Shown here: positions 26,205 through 35,138 of the stretch, piece by piece
How positions within the stretch are numbered: the first letter of the stretch is position 1
Layout: each line of letters starts with the position of its first letter
Assembly (NCBI RefSeq): GCF_000337895.1
Contig: NZ_AOMA01000007.1
Span: 1 to 44,448, forward strand
Source: Halobiforma nitratireducens JCM 10879
GTDB lineage: Archaea; Halobacteriota; Halobacteria; Halobacteriales; Natrialbaceae
DNA length: 44,448 nt
Reading direction: 5' to 3'
Position numbers and translations under genes: made by a program
Notes under the pieces: model-generated
What the model was told of the DNA's origin: nothing
Databases searched by the model: none
The model's input: the letters and a program-made list of their open reading frames with translations, nothing else

Positions 26205-27200
26205 CTAGACGCCGTCCGCGTCGATCAGGCCGAACGAGGTGCCGTTATCGTTCTCGAGGGCGTGCTCGTAGACGACGTGTGCCGCGGCGACGTCCTGGAT
26301 CGCCAGCCCGGTCGAGTCGAAGACAGTGACACCCACGTCCCCGGTCCGGCCGGACTTCTCGCCGACGACGATCTCGCCGATCTCACCGTGGATGTCCCCA
26401 TCCCCGAGGACGCCCTCGTGGTACGGGACGTTGATCTCGCCGGAGTGGGTACACTGCTCGTGGTCGTCGATGACGACGCGGGCGTCCACCAGTAGGTCGT
26501 CGGCGAGTTCGTGTTTCCCCTCGGCGTCCGCACCCATCGCGTTGATGTGGGTGTGGTCCGCGACGTCGTCCGTGCCAACGATGGGGTCCTCGACCGGCGT
26601 CACGGTCGAGAGGACGTCGCAGTGACCGGCCTCCGAAATCGAGCCGGCCCGGACGTCGAACTGATCGTCGAAGGCGTCGATGAACGCCTGGGTACGAGCA
26701 TCGTCCTTGTCAGCGACGACGACTTCCTCGATCGGACGAATCTCGCTGATCGCCTCGAGTTGCGTGTACGACTGGACGCCTGCCCCGACGACGCCCATCG
26801 AGGTGGCGTCCTCGACGGCGAGGTAGTCGGTCGCGACGGCCGCGGCAGCACCGGTCCGTTTCATCGTCAGCTCGGTCCCGTCCATGATCGCGAGCGGAAC
26901 CGCGGTTTCGGGATCGGAGTAGACCATCGTCCCGAGGACGGTCGGGAGATCGTGCTTCTCGGGGTTGTCGGGATGGACGTTGACCCACTTGAGACCGGCA
27001 GCGTCCCACTCGCCAGTATCGAGGTAAGCGGGCATCGACCGGAAGTCACCGTTGTACTGTGGGAGATCGATGTAGGACTTGGCCGGCATCTGGGAGTCGC
27101 CGCGTTCGAAGGCTCCGAAGGCCTGTTCGACTGCCTCGATGATTGCCGCCATACGTGCGTTGGCGTCGACGTCCTCGCTATCCAGAAGCAGCGTATTCAT
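26205..27200 (-). CDS. Ornithine cyclodeaminase/mu-crystallin family, probable alanine dehydrogenase
   Basis: The 331-residue enzyme belongs to the family that includes ornithine cyclodeaminase and the archaeal L-alanine dehydrogenase. Visible blocks are MPAKSYIDLP, the active-site segment GLKWVNVHPDNP with Lys, AIMDGTELTMKRTGAAAAVATDYLA, the NAD-binding GVVGAGVQSYTQLEAI, and INAMGADAEGKHEL with the C-terminal catalytic Asp region. The start at 27200 fits a TATA box about 26 bases upstream; the earlier TTG in frame is not needed. Archaeal alanine dehydrogenase interconverts alanine with pyruvate plus ammonia. Other amino or imino acid substrates cannot be excluded. Confidence 0.88.
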   Translation of the reverse strand: MNTLLLDSEDVDANARMAAIIEAVEQAFGAFERGDSQMPAKSYIDLPQYNGDFRSMPAYLDTGEWDAAGLKWVNVHPDNPEKHDLPTVLGTMVYSDPETAVPLAIMDGTELTMKRTGAAAAVATDYLAVEDATSMGVVGAGVQSYTQLEAISEIRPIEEVVVADKDDARTQAFIDAFDDQFDVRAGSISEAGHCDVLSTVTPVEDPIVGTDDVADHTHINAMGADAEGKHELADDLLVDARVVIDDHEQCTHSGEINVPYHEGVLGDGDIHGEIGEIVVGEKSGRTGDVGVTVFDSTGLAIQDVAAAHVVYEHALENDNGTSFGLIDADGV

Positions 27201-27221
27201 ACCAATAGATAGCGAGAGCAC

Positions 27222-27231
27222 TATTTATAAA
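27222..27231 (-). promoter_or_regulatory. TATA box of the alanine dehydrogenase-like gene
   Basis: On the minus strand the sequence reads TTTATAAATA. It is centred about 26 bases before the ATG at 27200, which implies a leaderless mRNA. Confidence 0.7.
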
Positions 27232-27383
27232 TTCTGCGAGGCGTGTTTCCTCGTCTGGGCGGTTTTCCGTTTCCTCTCGCCATGGTGACAAGATTACGAC
27301 ACGTACACTGCTCCCAGCAAAGCGGGCCAGTGCTGGCAGTAGTCGGCACCACTGGCTCGGATGGCACGGTCAGATATGTAACT

Positions 27384-27418
27384 GACAGTCAGTGATCAGT
27401 CTCGTTTCTCTGACTGTC
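27384..27418. repeat. Inverted repeat GACAGTCAG-N17-CTGACTGTC
   Basis: The 9-base arms are exact. One wobble and one further pair extend the stem outward. Confidence 0.55.
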
Positions 27419-27493
27419 GGATGGCCGACAACAAGCCCACCGTAACCGTCGTAACTGTTCTATCGCGTGCTCCGATAGTAACGAGACGATTTA

Positions 27494-27529
27494 CACACCG
27501 ATCGCACAGTTGCCGTGCGATCGGGTGTG
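27494..27529. repeat. Long hairpin, 14-bp stem with one bulged base
   Basis: CACACCGATCGCAC pairs with GTGCGATCGGGTGTG around a 7-base loop, with a single bulge. It may be part of a mobile-element end or a structured RNA. Confidence 0.6.
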
Positions 27530-27595
27530 CAATAACGATCATACGGGTTACTGTCCTCAATTACCGCCGATCGTCGACCCGTTCCGGTGATCGGC

Positions 27596-27698
27596 GGGAA
27601 ATATAGTAGCCACTGCAAGTCAGTGGGCACCTGCTCGCCAGATGGATCGGCGATCAGTGTGCAAATCGTTGCAGTTGGTACTATAGTTACAGCAATCC
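27596..27698 (-). mobile_element. MITE-like repeat, copy A
   Basis: This ~103-base sequence matches the reverse complement of 43505-43608 with about four differences by eye. Its two ends form imperfect inverted repeats (TATAGTAGCCACTGCAA against TATAGTACCAACTGCAA). It encodes no transposase and lies in a gene-free gap, as expected for a non-autonomous element. Confidence 0.75.
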
Positions 27699-27738
27699 CG
27701 ATCAGTGGCTACTGTAGTGGACCACTGGTGTTCGCCGG

Positions 27739-29088
27739 CTACGTCGTCAACTGGTCGTCGACCCGTTCCTTGCCGTCAGCCAGCGCGTCCTGAACCGACG
27801 TTCCGTCCTCGATATCCGTCCAGATTCCCTCGATTTCGGTCCGAACCTCGGGGAACGGACCGATCATCGCACCCTGGGTCGCCGTCGTCGATGCGGAGCC
27901 GGTTAGCTGGTCGAAAACGACTCTGTAGTCGGGGTTGGCGTCGAACCAGCCTTCCTGTTCGAGTTCGTCGACGCTTTCCTCGCGGACCGGGAAGTATCCG
28001 GTCTCGCGGTGCCACCTGCTCTGTTGCGTGGGATCGGTGAGCCACGTCAGGAACTCGGCAGCAGCCGATTGCCGATCGTCGTCGATCGCTTCGGGCACCC
28101 ACAGCGACGCGCCGCCGATAGCCAGGCCCGTTTGATCGCCGCCCGGAGCAGGGAAGTACGCTGCGTCGGCTTCGAACCCACCCTCCTGTGTTGCCCGCTC
28201 GAGGAGCGTACTGATGCTGGCCGTCGAGTAGAGGAGAATACCAGCCGTCCCGTTCGCGAAGGCGTCTTCCGACTCGAACCAGCCGTCGCCGACGTGAAAG
28301 ACGCCACGTTCGTCCAGGTCGTGCCACCACTCGTAAATTGTCGCCGCAGCATCGGAGGTCAGGTTGCTTTCCGTCGGTGGACCTGCCCGCCCGTTTTCGT
28401 TGTTCACGAGTTCGGCGTTCTGGGCCGCGAACCACTGCTCGATGAACCACGAAATGTTCGGGCACGTGACTCCGTGGTCTACTGCGTCGGCCTCGACCAT
28501 AGCCTCCGCGGCGTCGGCAACCCCCTCGAACGACCGCGGCGGGTCGTCGGGATTGAGGTCGGCGGCTTCGAAGGCGTCCCGGTTGATCATCATAAACGCG
28601 TGGGACGGGTTGAACGGCATCGAGTGGAGCGTCCCGTCCACACGGTAATAATCGAGTATCGGATCGATGAAATCGTCCGTCGGGAGGTCCGGAACGACGT
28701 CTTCCATCGGGACGAACTGGCCGCTGTCGATCGCCTGTCGCGTCCCAATTTCGGCAAACATCGCCACTTCCGGCGGGTCTCCCTCGTCCTCGGTAACGGC
28801 CCCTCTCGTCTCAGTGAAAACCTGGTCGTATCCGTCGTCGTATCCGGTGAGCCGCACCGTGATGTCTTCACGGCTGCGGTTGAAATCGAGCGTGAGATCC
28901 GCGAACGTCTCCTCGAGGCCGCCGGTCAGTCCGTGCCAGACGTCGATTTCGATTTCGTCGTCCCCGAGAACATCCGTCGGGAGCGACCCGAGACAGCCCG
29001 CCGTGAGGGCAGTCGCTGTCGCAGCGCCACCGGCCGTAACCTGTTCGAGAAACGTCCGCCTGGTCCCAGCTGGATCGTCAGCACTCAT
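27739..29088 (-). CDS. Extracellular solute-binding lipoprotein (family 1, UgpB-like), no adjacent permease
   Basis: The 449-residue protein has a Tat-type lipoprotein signal (GTRRTFLEQVTAGG, lipobox LTAGC at about residues 28-32) and a family 1 binding-protein body (IEIDVWHGLTGGLEETFADL, YRVDGTLHSMPFNPSHAFMMINRDAFEAA, GIAIGGASLWVP-like segment). The resemblance is to glycerol-3-phosphate/sugar binding proteins. No permease or ATPase gene is adjacent, and the gene is divergent from a chemotaxis transducer. It could feed substrate to the importer ATPase at 13445 or act as a binding protein for taxis. The ligand is unknown. Confidence 0.9.
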   Translation of the reverse strand: MSADDPAGTRRTFLEQVTAGGAATATALTAGCLGSLPTDVLGDDEIEIDVWHGLTGGLEETFADLTLDFNRSREDITVRLTGYDDGYDQVFTETRGAVTEDEGDPPEVAMFAEIGTRQAIDSGQFVPMEDVVPDLPTDDFIDPILDYYRVDGTLHSMPFNPSHAFMMINRDAFEAADLNPDDPPRSFEGVADAAEAMVEADAVDHGVTCPNISWFIEQWFAAQNAELVNNENGRAGPPTESNLTSDAAATIYEWWHDLDERGVFHVGDGWFESEDAFANGTAGILLYSTASISTLLERATQEGGFEADAAYFPAPGGDQTGLAIGGASLWVPEAIDDDRQSAAAEFLTWLTDPTQQSRWHRETGYFPVREESVDELEQEGWFDANPDYRVVFDQLTGSASTTATQGAMIGPFPEVRTEIEGIWTDIEDGTSVQDALADGKERVDDQLTT

Positions 29089-29107
29089 GACGTGGGGCTT
29101 CTCAGAC

Positions 29108-29117
29108 GATATATTAA
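29108..29117 (-). promoter_or_regulatory. TATA box of the binding-protein gene
   Basis: On the minus strand the sequence reads TTAATATATC. It is centred about 24 bases upstream of the ATG at 29088, which implies a leaderless mRNA. Confidence 0.6.
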
Positions 29118-29297
29118 GCTATTTTGGCACTGAACGCCGACATTACTTTATGTCAAATCAATGTAACAAATATGTTAGAGTCCCTCGTATCTCCGCTATC
29201 TGAATAATCGGTACGGGATGTCTGCTCCGGTCGCCGCTGAGCCTGATTTACGCTAGCTACGACGAGTCGCGGCCGAAATTTTTATCCTGGCCCCTTG

Positions 29298-29319
29298 GTA
29301 GTAACACTTTACTTACTAC
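29298..29319. promoter_or_regulatory. Palindrome GTAGTAA-N8-TTACTAC upstream of the transducer gene
   Basis: The 7-base arms are exact. The site ends 17 bases before the transducer ATG and would overlap its core promoter, so it is a candidate operator. Confidence 0.5.
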
Positions 29320-29335
29320 ACTCGAGTTCAGGTAT

Positions 29336-31759
29336 ATGGGGCTCTTGAGTCGAATTACTCCGGATTTTATTCGGAAAAGCTACGCGATAAAGTTCGGAAT
29401 CGCCTTTCTCATTCTCGGCATCTCGATCGGGATGATCGGAATGGTTGGCACCGGGCAGGTAACCAACGAAGTCGAAGGTATTGTCAACGGAGAAATACAA
29501 TCAACGGCTGAACAGGAATCGAACAATCTCGAGAACTGGCAGCAAGAGAACCGAGACACGATACAAGTGCTCGCCGAGACGCCGGTGATGCAGTCGGCGG
29601 ACACCGAGGCGATCGACGACTATCTGGACGTCAATCAACTTCCCGACCAGGCGTTCCAGATCGATTACGTCGACACACAGACGGGAGACGTGCTAGCGTC
29701 GTCCCCGCGTGACACCGGGTCCGTCTCGGCCTACAACTTCCCCGCAGAGGACCGCCTGGCTGCGGGGGAGCAGTTCGCAACGACGGAGTATCTGTACGAG
29801 ACTGACGATCTGCAGCAACCAGTCATCTCGTACGTGGAACCGATCGCCGACGCGGACGACCGGGCGCTGATCTATACGGTTCGACTCAACGAGTACACAC
29901 AGGAGTTCGGTAGCTACGCTACTGCCGAGAACGTGGTCTCACTCGTCGTCAACGAGGACGGACAGGTGATCTTTAGCGACGAGAGCGACGCCGAACTGTT
30001 CGCGGAGTACGACGACGCGAACGGGGTCGTCGCCGAAGCGTTCGATCTCGCCGCCGGCATGGAACGGTCGGGATCGGCGACACACTCGACGCCACCCTCG
30101 ACGCTCGTCGATAGTGAGGCTTACGTGTTCCCGAACGAGGAGTACGTGGTCGGCTACAACAAGATGGAACTCGAGGACCGGGAGTGGGTCATGCTGGTCC
30201 ACATGCCGACCGACGACGCCTACGGGTTCGTTACGACGGTCAACCAGTTCGGAACGTTGGCGACGCTCGTCGGCGTCCTGGTGATCGGGGTCGTCGGCGT
30301 CGTCCTCGGCCGGAACACGGCGACGGCGATCGATCGGTTGACGACCAAGGCCGGTCGGATGGAAAACCGTGATCTCGATGTCTCGTTCGAGACCGATCGG
30401 ATCGACAACATCGGCCGGCTGTACCAGGCGTTCGATTCGATGCAGACGGCACTCCGAGAGCAGATCCACGAGGCCGAAACCGCTCGAGAGAACGCTGAAC
30501 AGGCGAGACAGCGAGCCGAACGGCTCAACCAGCACCTCGAGCGGAAAGCCGACGAGTACCGCGAGGTGATGCAGGCCGCCGGCGACGGTGATTTCACCGC
30601 TCGGATGGATCCCGAAAGCGAGAACGAGTCGATGACCGAGATCGCCGCCGAGTTCAACGAGATGATCGCGGACATCGAACGGACGACAGAAGAGGTCAAA
30701 GCGTTCGCCCAAGAGGTCGCGACGGCCTCCGAGCAGGTAACGTCGTCCTCCGAAGAGGTCAGAGCGGCCAGCGAGCAGGTGTCGGAGTCGATTCAGGAAA
30801 TTTCGGACGGTTCGAAACGACAGAACGAGAGCCTGCAGTCGGCAAACCAGGAGATGAATTCGCTTTCGACGACGACCGAGGAGATCGCAGCCTCGTCGAA
30901 CGAGGTGGCGGACCTCGCCGAACGAACCGCCGAGACTGGTTCGGAGGGACGAGAGGCCGCACAGGAAGCGATCGACGGGATGGAGATGGTCCTCGAAGAG
31001 TCGGACGAGGCCCTCGACGAGATCGAGACGCTTCACGAGGAGGTCCAGGAGATCGACCAACTCACGACGTCGATTTCCGAGATCGCCGAACAGACGAACA
31101 TGCTCGCGTTGAACGCGAACATCGAAGCGTCACGCTCCACCGAGGACGGGGCGGGTGAAGGCTTCGGTGCCGTCGCGAGGGAGGTCAAAGAACTCTCCAG
31201 CGAGACCAAGGAGGCCGCCGACACTATCGAGTCGCTGGTCGACGAGATTCAGGACCAGACCCAGACGGCGGTCACGCAGGTCAGAGGAACGACGGAACAG
31301 GTCGAATCGCAGACTGAACGCGTCGAACAGGCCGTGGACGCGCTCACACAGATCGCCGACTTCGCGGACGAGACCAACACCGGTATTCAGGAAATCTCGG
31401 CGGCGACCCAACAGCAGGCCGCGACCACCCAGGAGGTCGTTTCCATCGTCGACGAGGCGGCGACGATCTCCGAGGAGACGACGACCGAAGCCGAAAACGT
31501 CGCTGCGGCGGCGGAGGAACAGACCTCGGCCTTGACCGAGGTTTCGGGCTCGGCCCAGCAGCTGACCGATCAATCGATCCGCCTGCTCGAAGTCCTCGAC
31601 GAGTTCGAAACTGATGCGAACGCGGAGACGCTGGCAGGGACGGACGTGAACGCCGACCTCGAGGGTGACGACGACACCCTCGAAGACGACGCTACCGACC
31701 GACAGGACGACGGGAGCGACACGCGCGAAGACGACGCGACGACCAGGTCCCAGGACTGA
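29336..31759 (+). CDS. Halobacterial transducer (methyl-accepting chemotaxis protein)
   Basis: The 807-residue protein is a membrane signal transducer controlling CheA. It has a first transmembrane helix at about residues 18-38 and an extracellular Cache-like sensor (40-300). The second helix is at about 304-325 (LATLVGVLVIGVVGVVLG). HAMP follows, then a long methyl-accepting coiled coil with the signalling tip NMLALNANIEAS near 587. The tail (760-807) is Asp-rich. The tip keeps the haloarchaeal variant STEDGAGEGFGAVA. A gene for a binding lipoprotein is divergent from it, like the BasB-BasT and CosB-CosT pairs of Halobacterium, so the two may form one taxis system. Confidence 0.96.
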   Translation: MGLLSRITPDFIRKSYAIKFGIAFLILGISIGMIGMVGTGQVTNEVEGIVNGEIQSTAEQESNNLENWQQENRDTIQVLAETPVMQSADTEAIDDYLDVNQLPDQAFQIDYVDTQTGDVLASSPRDTGSVSAYNFPAEDRLAAGEQFATTEYLYETDDLQQPVISYVEPIADADDRALIYTVRLNEYTQEFGSYATAENVVSLVVNEDGQVIFSDESDAELFAEYDDANGVVAEAFDLAAGMERSGSATHSTPPSTLVDSEAYVFPNEEYVVGYNKMELEDREWVMLVHMPTDDAYGFVTTVNQFGTLATLVGVLVIGVVGVVLGRNTATAIDRLTTKAGRMENRDLDVSFETDRIDNIGRLYQAFDSMQTALREQIHEAETARENAEQARQRAERLNQHLERKADEYREVMQAAGDGDFTARMDPESENESMTEIAAEFNEMIADIERTTEEVKAFAQEVATASEQVTSSSEEVRAASEQVSESIQEISDGSKRQNESLQSANQEMNSLSTTTEEIAASSNEVADLAERTAETGSEGREAAQEAIDGMEMVLEESDEALDEIETLHEEVQEIDQLTTSISEIAEQTNMLALNANIEASRSTEDGAGEGFGAVAREVKELSSETKEAADTIESLVDEIQDQTQTAVTQVRGTTEQVESQTERVEQAVDALTQIADFADETNTGIQEISAATQQQAATTQEVVSIVDEAATISEETTTEAENVAAAAEEQTSALTEVSGSAQQLTDQSIRLLEVLDEFETDANAETLAGTDVNADLEGDDDTLEDDATDRQDDGSDTREDDATTRSQD

Positions 31760-31780
31760 CCGATCGGCCCGAGATCGGTC
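31758..31780 (+). terminator. Hairpin at the end of the transducer gene
   Basis: GACCGATC and GATCGGTC form an 8-bp stem with a 7-base loop, overlapping the TGA stop. No strong T-run follows, so a role in termination or RNA stability is a guess. Confidence 0.4.
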
Positions 31781-32352
31781 GGGCCGTCGATCCCCGTCGC
31801 GAGCGTGTTTCGGGAACACCAGTTGATCCGGTCACTGGCGATCCGCCCGCCATCGTGGACCGACGGTCTCCGTAGCACGTAACTGCGAATCGTTTCTCGT
31901 CGATACGGACCACGATCGGGAGTGTCTCGTCGAGTTGCCGCGACGCCACTGATACGAACACCAGTCAGTACACACTCGATCGCGTCTCGACAGCACTACA
32001 ATCGGCGCTATCCACCACGAAAGAGTAGACGATCGCCTCCGTAGCTGTAGTGGGCGAATCTGTGACAGACGCTTTTCGCTTCGGCGTGACGGGGCTGTGT
32101 CGCTGTCTCGAGCGACTCGGTTCGTTCGACTCGAGAATCCCTCTCTTTCGATGTGGGTGGCTCAACTGGTGACAACGAATCGAAAGCGACGACGAAACGG
32201 GAAAACGAGAGGCCGACGCGATACGGACACGGGATCGGTACGTCGACCGTCGCCGTTGTGGTTTCGGATGCGGTCGCGAGGTCCGAACGAACCCAGGACC
32301 GCCCAGTGTGATCTCGTCGGGAGGGTAGATAACGGGTCGGTTTCGGCCGGGC
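31760..32352. other. Gap between convergent transducer and thermosome genes
   Basis: Apart from the hairpin at its left edge, I see no gene, RNA or repeat in these 593 bases. The short frames are basic and probably not expressed. Confidence 0.5.
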
Positions 32353-34032
32353 TTACATCATGCCGCCCATGCCGCCGCCCATGCCGCCCATGCCGCCGCC
32401 CATACCGCCTGGACCGCCGGCGGGCATGTCATCGTCGTCGTCGTTGTCTTCGACGGCGAGGTCGCCAGCAGCGATGACGTCGTCGATACGCAGCAGCATG
32501 ACGGCAGCTTCGGTGGCGGACTCGATGGCCTGGGTCTTCACTCGCAGCGGCTCGTAGACGCCTTCCTCGGCCATGTCGATCGTGTCGCCGGTGTAGGCGT
32601 CGAGACCCGCGGACTCGTTGCCGCTGTCGTGGTCGGCACGTAGCTCGACGAGCGAGTCGATGGGGTCCAGCCCCGCGTTCTCGGCCAGCGTGCGCGGGAT
32701 GACCTCGAGCGCGTCCGCGAACGCTTCGACGGCGAGCTGTTCGCGGCCGCCGACGGAGTCGGCGTAGTCACGCAGCGCAAGCGAGAGGTCGACCTCGGGT
32801 GCGCCCCCGCCCGCGAGGACCTTACCGTCCTCGAGGGTCGTCCGCACCACGCCCAGCGAGTCCTCGATGGCGCGGTCGACTTCGTCGATGACGTGTTCGG
32901 TGCCACCGCGGAGGATCAGGGTGACGGCCTTGGCGTCGTCGACGTCCTCGACGAAGATGCGCTGGTCGCCAGCGATCTCTTTCTGGGCGACGCTGCCGGC
33001 GAAGCCGAGGTCCTCCTCGGTGAGGTCTTCGGCCGTGGAGACCGGCGTCGCACCCGTGGATCGGGCCAGCTGGCTCTGGTCGCTGGACTTGACACGGCGG
33101 ACCGCGATGATACCCTCCTGAGCGAGGTAGTGCTGGGCCATGTCGTCGATGCCGCCGTCGACGAAGACGACGTCGGCACCGGCGTCGGCGATCTCCTCGA
33201 CCATTTCCTGGAGCTGCTGTTCCTCCTGTTCGAGGAACTGCTCGAGCTGGTCGGGGTCGGTGACGTTGACTTCGGCGTCGATCTCGGTCTCTTTGACCTC
33301 GAGGTCACCGTCGACGATCGCCACGTTGGCGTCCTCGACGAAGTACGGCATGTTCTCGGAGACGCGCTCTTTGTCGACGATGACGCCCTCGACGAGTTCG
33401 GACTCGTCGATGGAGCCGCCGACGACCTTCTCGACGCTGATGTTGTCGGTGTCGACCTCACCGTCGTCGGCGACGGTGCTGACGGCCTCGACGACGAGGT
33501 TCGAGAGCAGGTCGCGGGCACTCTCGGCACCCTTGCCCGTCATCGCGGTGGCGGCGATCTGCTCGAGGATCTCCTCGTCGTCCTCGTCGACATCGACCGC
33601 GATCTCTTCGAGAGCCTCGGTAGCTTCCTCGGCGGCCTGGCGGTACCCCTGAGCGAGGGTCGTCGCGTGGATGTCCTGCTCGAGGAGCTCCTCGGCCTGG
33701 CTGAGCAGTTCGCCGGCGACGACGACGGCGCTCGTGGTCCCGTCGCCGACCTCGTCTTCCTGGGTCTCGGCGACTTCGACGATCATGTCGGCCGCCGGGT
33801 GGTCGATGTCCATCTCCGAGAGGAGCGTGACGCCGTCGTTCGTGACGACGACGTTGCCCGTCGAGTCGACGAGCATCTTGTCCATCCCCTTCGGGCCGAG
33901 CGTGGTCCGTACGGATTCGGCCACGGCCTTCCCGGCCTGTACGTTCATCGACTGCGCGTCCTTACCGGAGGTGCGCTGGCTGTCCTCCGAGAGAACGATA
34001 AGGGGCTGGTTGCCCATCTGCTGTTGTGCCAT
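32353..34032 (-). CDS. thsA: Thermosome subunit (group II chaperonin, Cct1/ThsA-like)
   Basis: The 559-residue protein is an ATP-driven group II chaperonin subunit that folds proteins inside a double ring. The N-terminal [19 protein letters not shown] resembles the Cct1/ThsA subunit of Haloferax more than Cct2. The ATP-binding motifs are [13 protein letters not shown] and [11 protein letters not shown], followed by the apical domain ([15 protein letters not shown]) and the second equatorial half ([32 protein letters not shown]). It ends in a run of Gly-Gly-Met repeats, as in other haloarchaeal thermosomes. A TATA box with a CGAAAAG element in front may give heat-shock control. Confidence 0.97.
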   Translation of the reverse strand: MAQQQMGNQPLIVLSEDSQRTSGKDAQSMNVQAGKAVAESVRTTLGPKGMDKMLVDSTGNVVVTNDGVTLLSEMDIDHPAADMIVEVAETQEDEVGDGTTSAVVVAGELLSQAEELLEQDIHATTLAQGYRQAAEEATEALEEIAVDVDEDDEEILEQIAATAMTGKGAESARDLLSNLVVEAVSTVADDGEVDTDNISVEKVVGGSIDESELVEGVIVDKERVSENMPYFVEDANVAIVDGDLEVKETEIDAEVNVTDPDQLEQFLEQEEQQLQEMVEEIADAGADVVFVDGGIDDMAQHYLAQEGIIAVRRVKSSDQSQLARSTGATPVSTAEDLTEEDLGFAGSVAQKEIAGDQRIFVEDVDDAKAVTLILRGGTEHVIDEVDRAIEDSLGVVRTTLEDGKVLAGGGAPEVDLSLALRDYADSVGGREQLAVEAFADALEVIPRTLAENAGLDPIDSLVELRADHDSGNESAGLDAYTGDTIDMAEEGVYEPLRVKTQAIESATEAAVMLLRIDDVIAAGDLAVEDNDDDDDMPAGGPGGMGGGMGGMGGGMGGMM

Positions 34033-34059
34033 AGTCGTCTGAAGGATTGATTGCTATTC

Positions 34060-34067
34060 TATATATG
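34060..34067 (-). promoter_or_regulatory. TATA box of the thermosome gene
   Basis: On the minus strand the sequence reads CGAAAAGCATATATAG: a purine-rich BRE-like stretch and then the TATA box. The TATA centre is about 32 bases upstream of the ATG at 34032. Confidence 0.65.
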
Positions 34068-34280
34068 CTTTTCGGACGCCGGGGAGGCAAACCGACGGAC
34101 GTGGCCGGGAACATATGTGAGCCATAGCCACGGATCGACGGGGGCGTCGTTCGGAGCCACCGCTCGATCGGGAGCAGGAGCGGGAGCGGGGAAAGCAAGC
34201 GGGTGAAAACGAAAACGAGCGAGAACGGACCGCGATCGGCGTAGTATCTACCGACACCGGGCCGGGAGCCAGCGGCCGTC

Positions 34281-34838
34281 TCAGGACTGGCCGCCGGGGA
34301 ACCGGTGGTACTCGAGGCCCTTGTGTTTCATCTCGTTGTGTCGCTCCTCAAGGAACGAGTAGACCGAGCCGTGGGGTGCGCCATCGAGGAGCATCTCGGC
34401 GGCCGTACGGACGGCATCGACTTCCTCGGGTGCACCGATGATACCGAGCGTCGACCCGTAGATGACGACCGACGCGCCGGTGAGTTCCTCCATCAGTTCG
34501 CGAGTCCGGCCGTCTTCGCCGATGAGTCGGCCCTTCTGTCGCTGCAGATCGTTTTTGTTGCGGGCGGCTGCGTCGATGTCGACGACATCGAACATCATCA
34601 TTTCGTCGTCGAGTAGGCGAAGCGCCTCCTCGGGCGGGAACCCGCGGCCGATGGCGCGGACGATTTCGGGGCCCTTGAGGCCGAGAACGGGGTCGCCGAC
34701 GGTTTCGACCGCGACGGAGCCGTTCTCGGAGTCGATGTCGAGACGAACTTCAGCCTGGGCCTCGATCTCCCGCATCGTCTCACCGCCTTCGCCGATGAGA
34801 ACGCCGATTCGGTCCTGCGGAATCTTCACGTGCTGCAT
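34281..34838 (-). CDS. KH-domain RNA-binding protein, Dim2/Pno1-like
   Basis: The 185-residue protein has two KH domains, at about residues 1-70 (IGVLIGEGGETMREIE) and 85-150 (GRLIGEDGRTRELMEELTGA). Each has a GxxG loop (GEGG and GEDG). It matches the archaeal homologue of Dim2/Pno1, which acts in small-subunit ribosome maturation near the 3' end of 16S rRNA. In archaea it is often encoded near RIO kinase genes, but none is visible here. It lies 248 bases upstream of the thermosome gene on the same strand. Confidence 0.92.
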   Translation of the reverse strand: MQHVKIPQDRIGVLIGEGGETMREIEAQAEVRLDIDSENGSVAVETVGDPVLGLKGPEIVRAIGRGFPPEEALRLLDDEMMMFDVVDIDAAARNKNDLQRQKGRLIGEDGRTRELMEELTGASVVIYGSTLGIIGAPEEVDAVRTAAEMLLDGAPHGSVYSFLEERHNEMKHKGLEYHRFPGGQS

Positions 34839-35138
34839 GTATCAACCGTAGTGGCTCGGTGAGTTTAAGGGCTTGGTCCGGGGTACGCCGCGGACCCATG
34901 GAGGAGAGGGTTTAATCAAACATATTTTATTATCAATAAAGGTGCGGAACTAACGTGTTCTGCCACTAATAAAGGTCTGTATACTGGAGACGTACTGTCT
35001 CGGAAGATGAGCTACGAGTTGTTACTAGAACCATGGGTACAACACAGTCGGATGGCCGGTTAGGAAAGGTGAATCGGGGGCCAACCGAGCTGAGAGGAAC
35101 CCGTCGCCGAGAGCAGGCGACTCACAGGGGGTAAACAA
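34839..35138. other. Leader region of the respiratory reductase operon
   Basis: This 300-base region is AT-rich near 34915-34980. It carries two copies of AATAAAGGT about 30 bases apart (near 34937 and 34967). A short 18-codon frame with an ATG at 35007 and stop at 35063 lies in the leader. A purine-rich ribosome site (AGGGGG) precedes the first operon gene. Confidence 0.5.

Larger units (their letters stand above)
27201..27738. other. Repeat- and hairpin-rich intergenic region
   Basis: This 538-base gap contains no credible gene. It holds a 9-bp-stem hairpin (27384-27418), a 14-bp-stem hairpin (27494-27529), a ~103-base MITE-like repeat (27596-27698) and a fragment resembling the end of that repeat (about 27703-27718). 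Short frames across the repeat are chance translations. Confidence 0.7.

Noticed and set aside
27587..27793. Small frame over the MITE-like repeat; the same translation appears in a minus-strand frame at 43236-43721
   Set aside because: The translated similarity arises because both frames cross the two copies of the repeat; it does not indicate a protein family.
31801..31830. GTGTT-N5-AACAC after the transducer gene, as a fourth IclR-type site
   Set aside because: The arms are shorter and the spacing differs from the three matching sites. It looks like chance.
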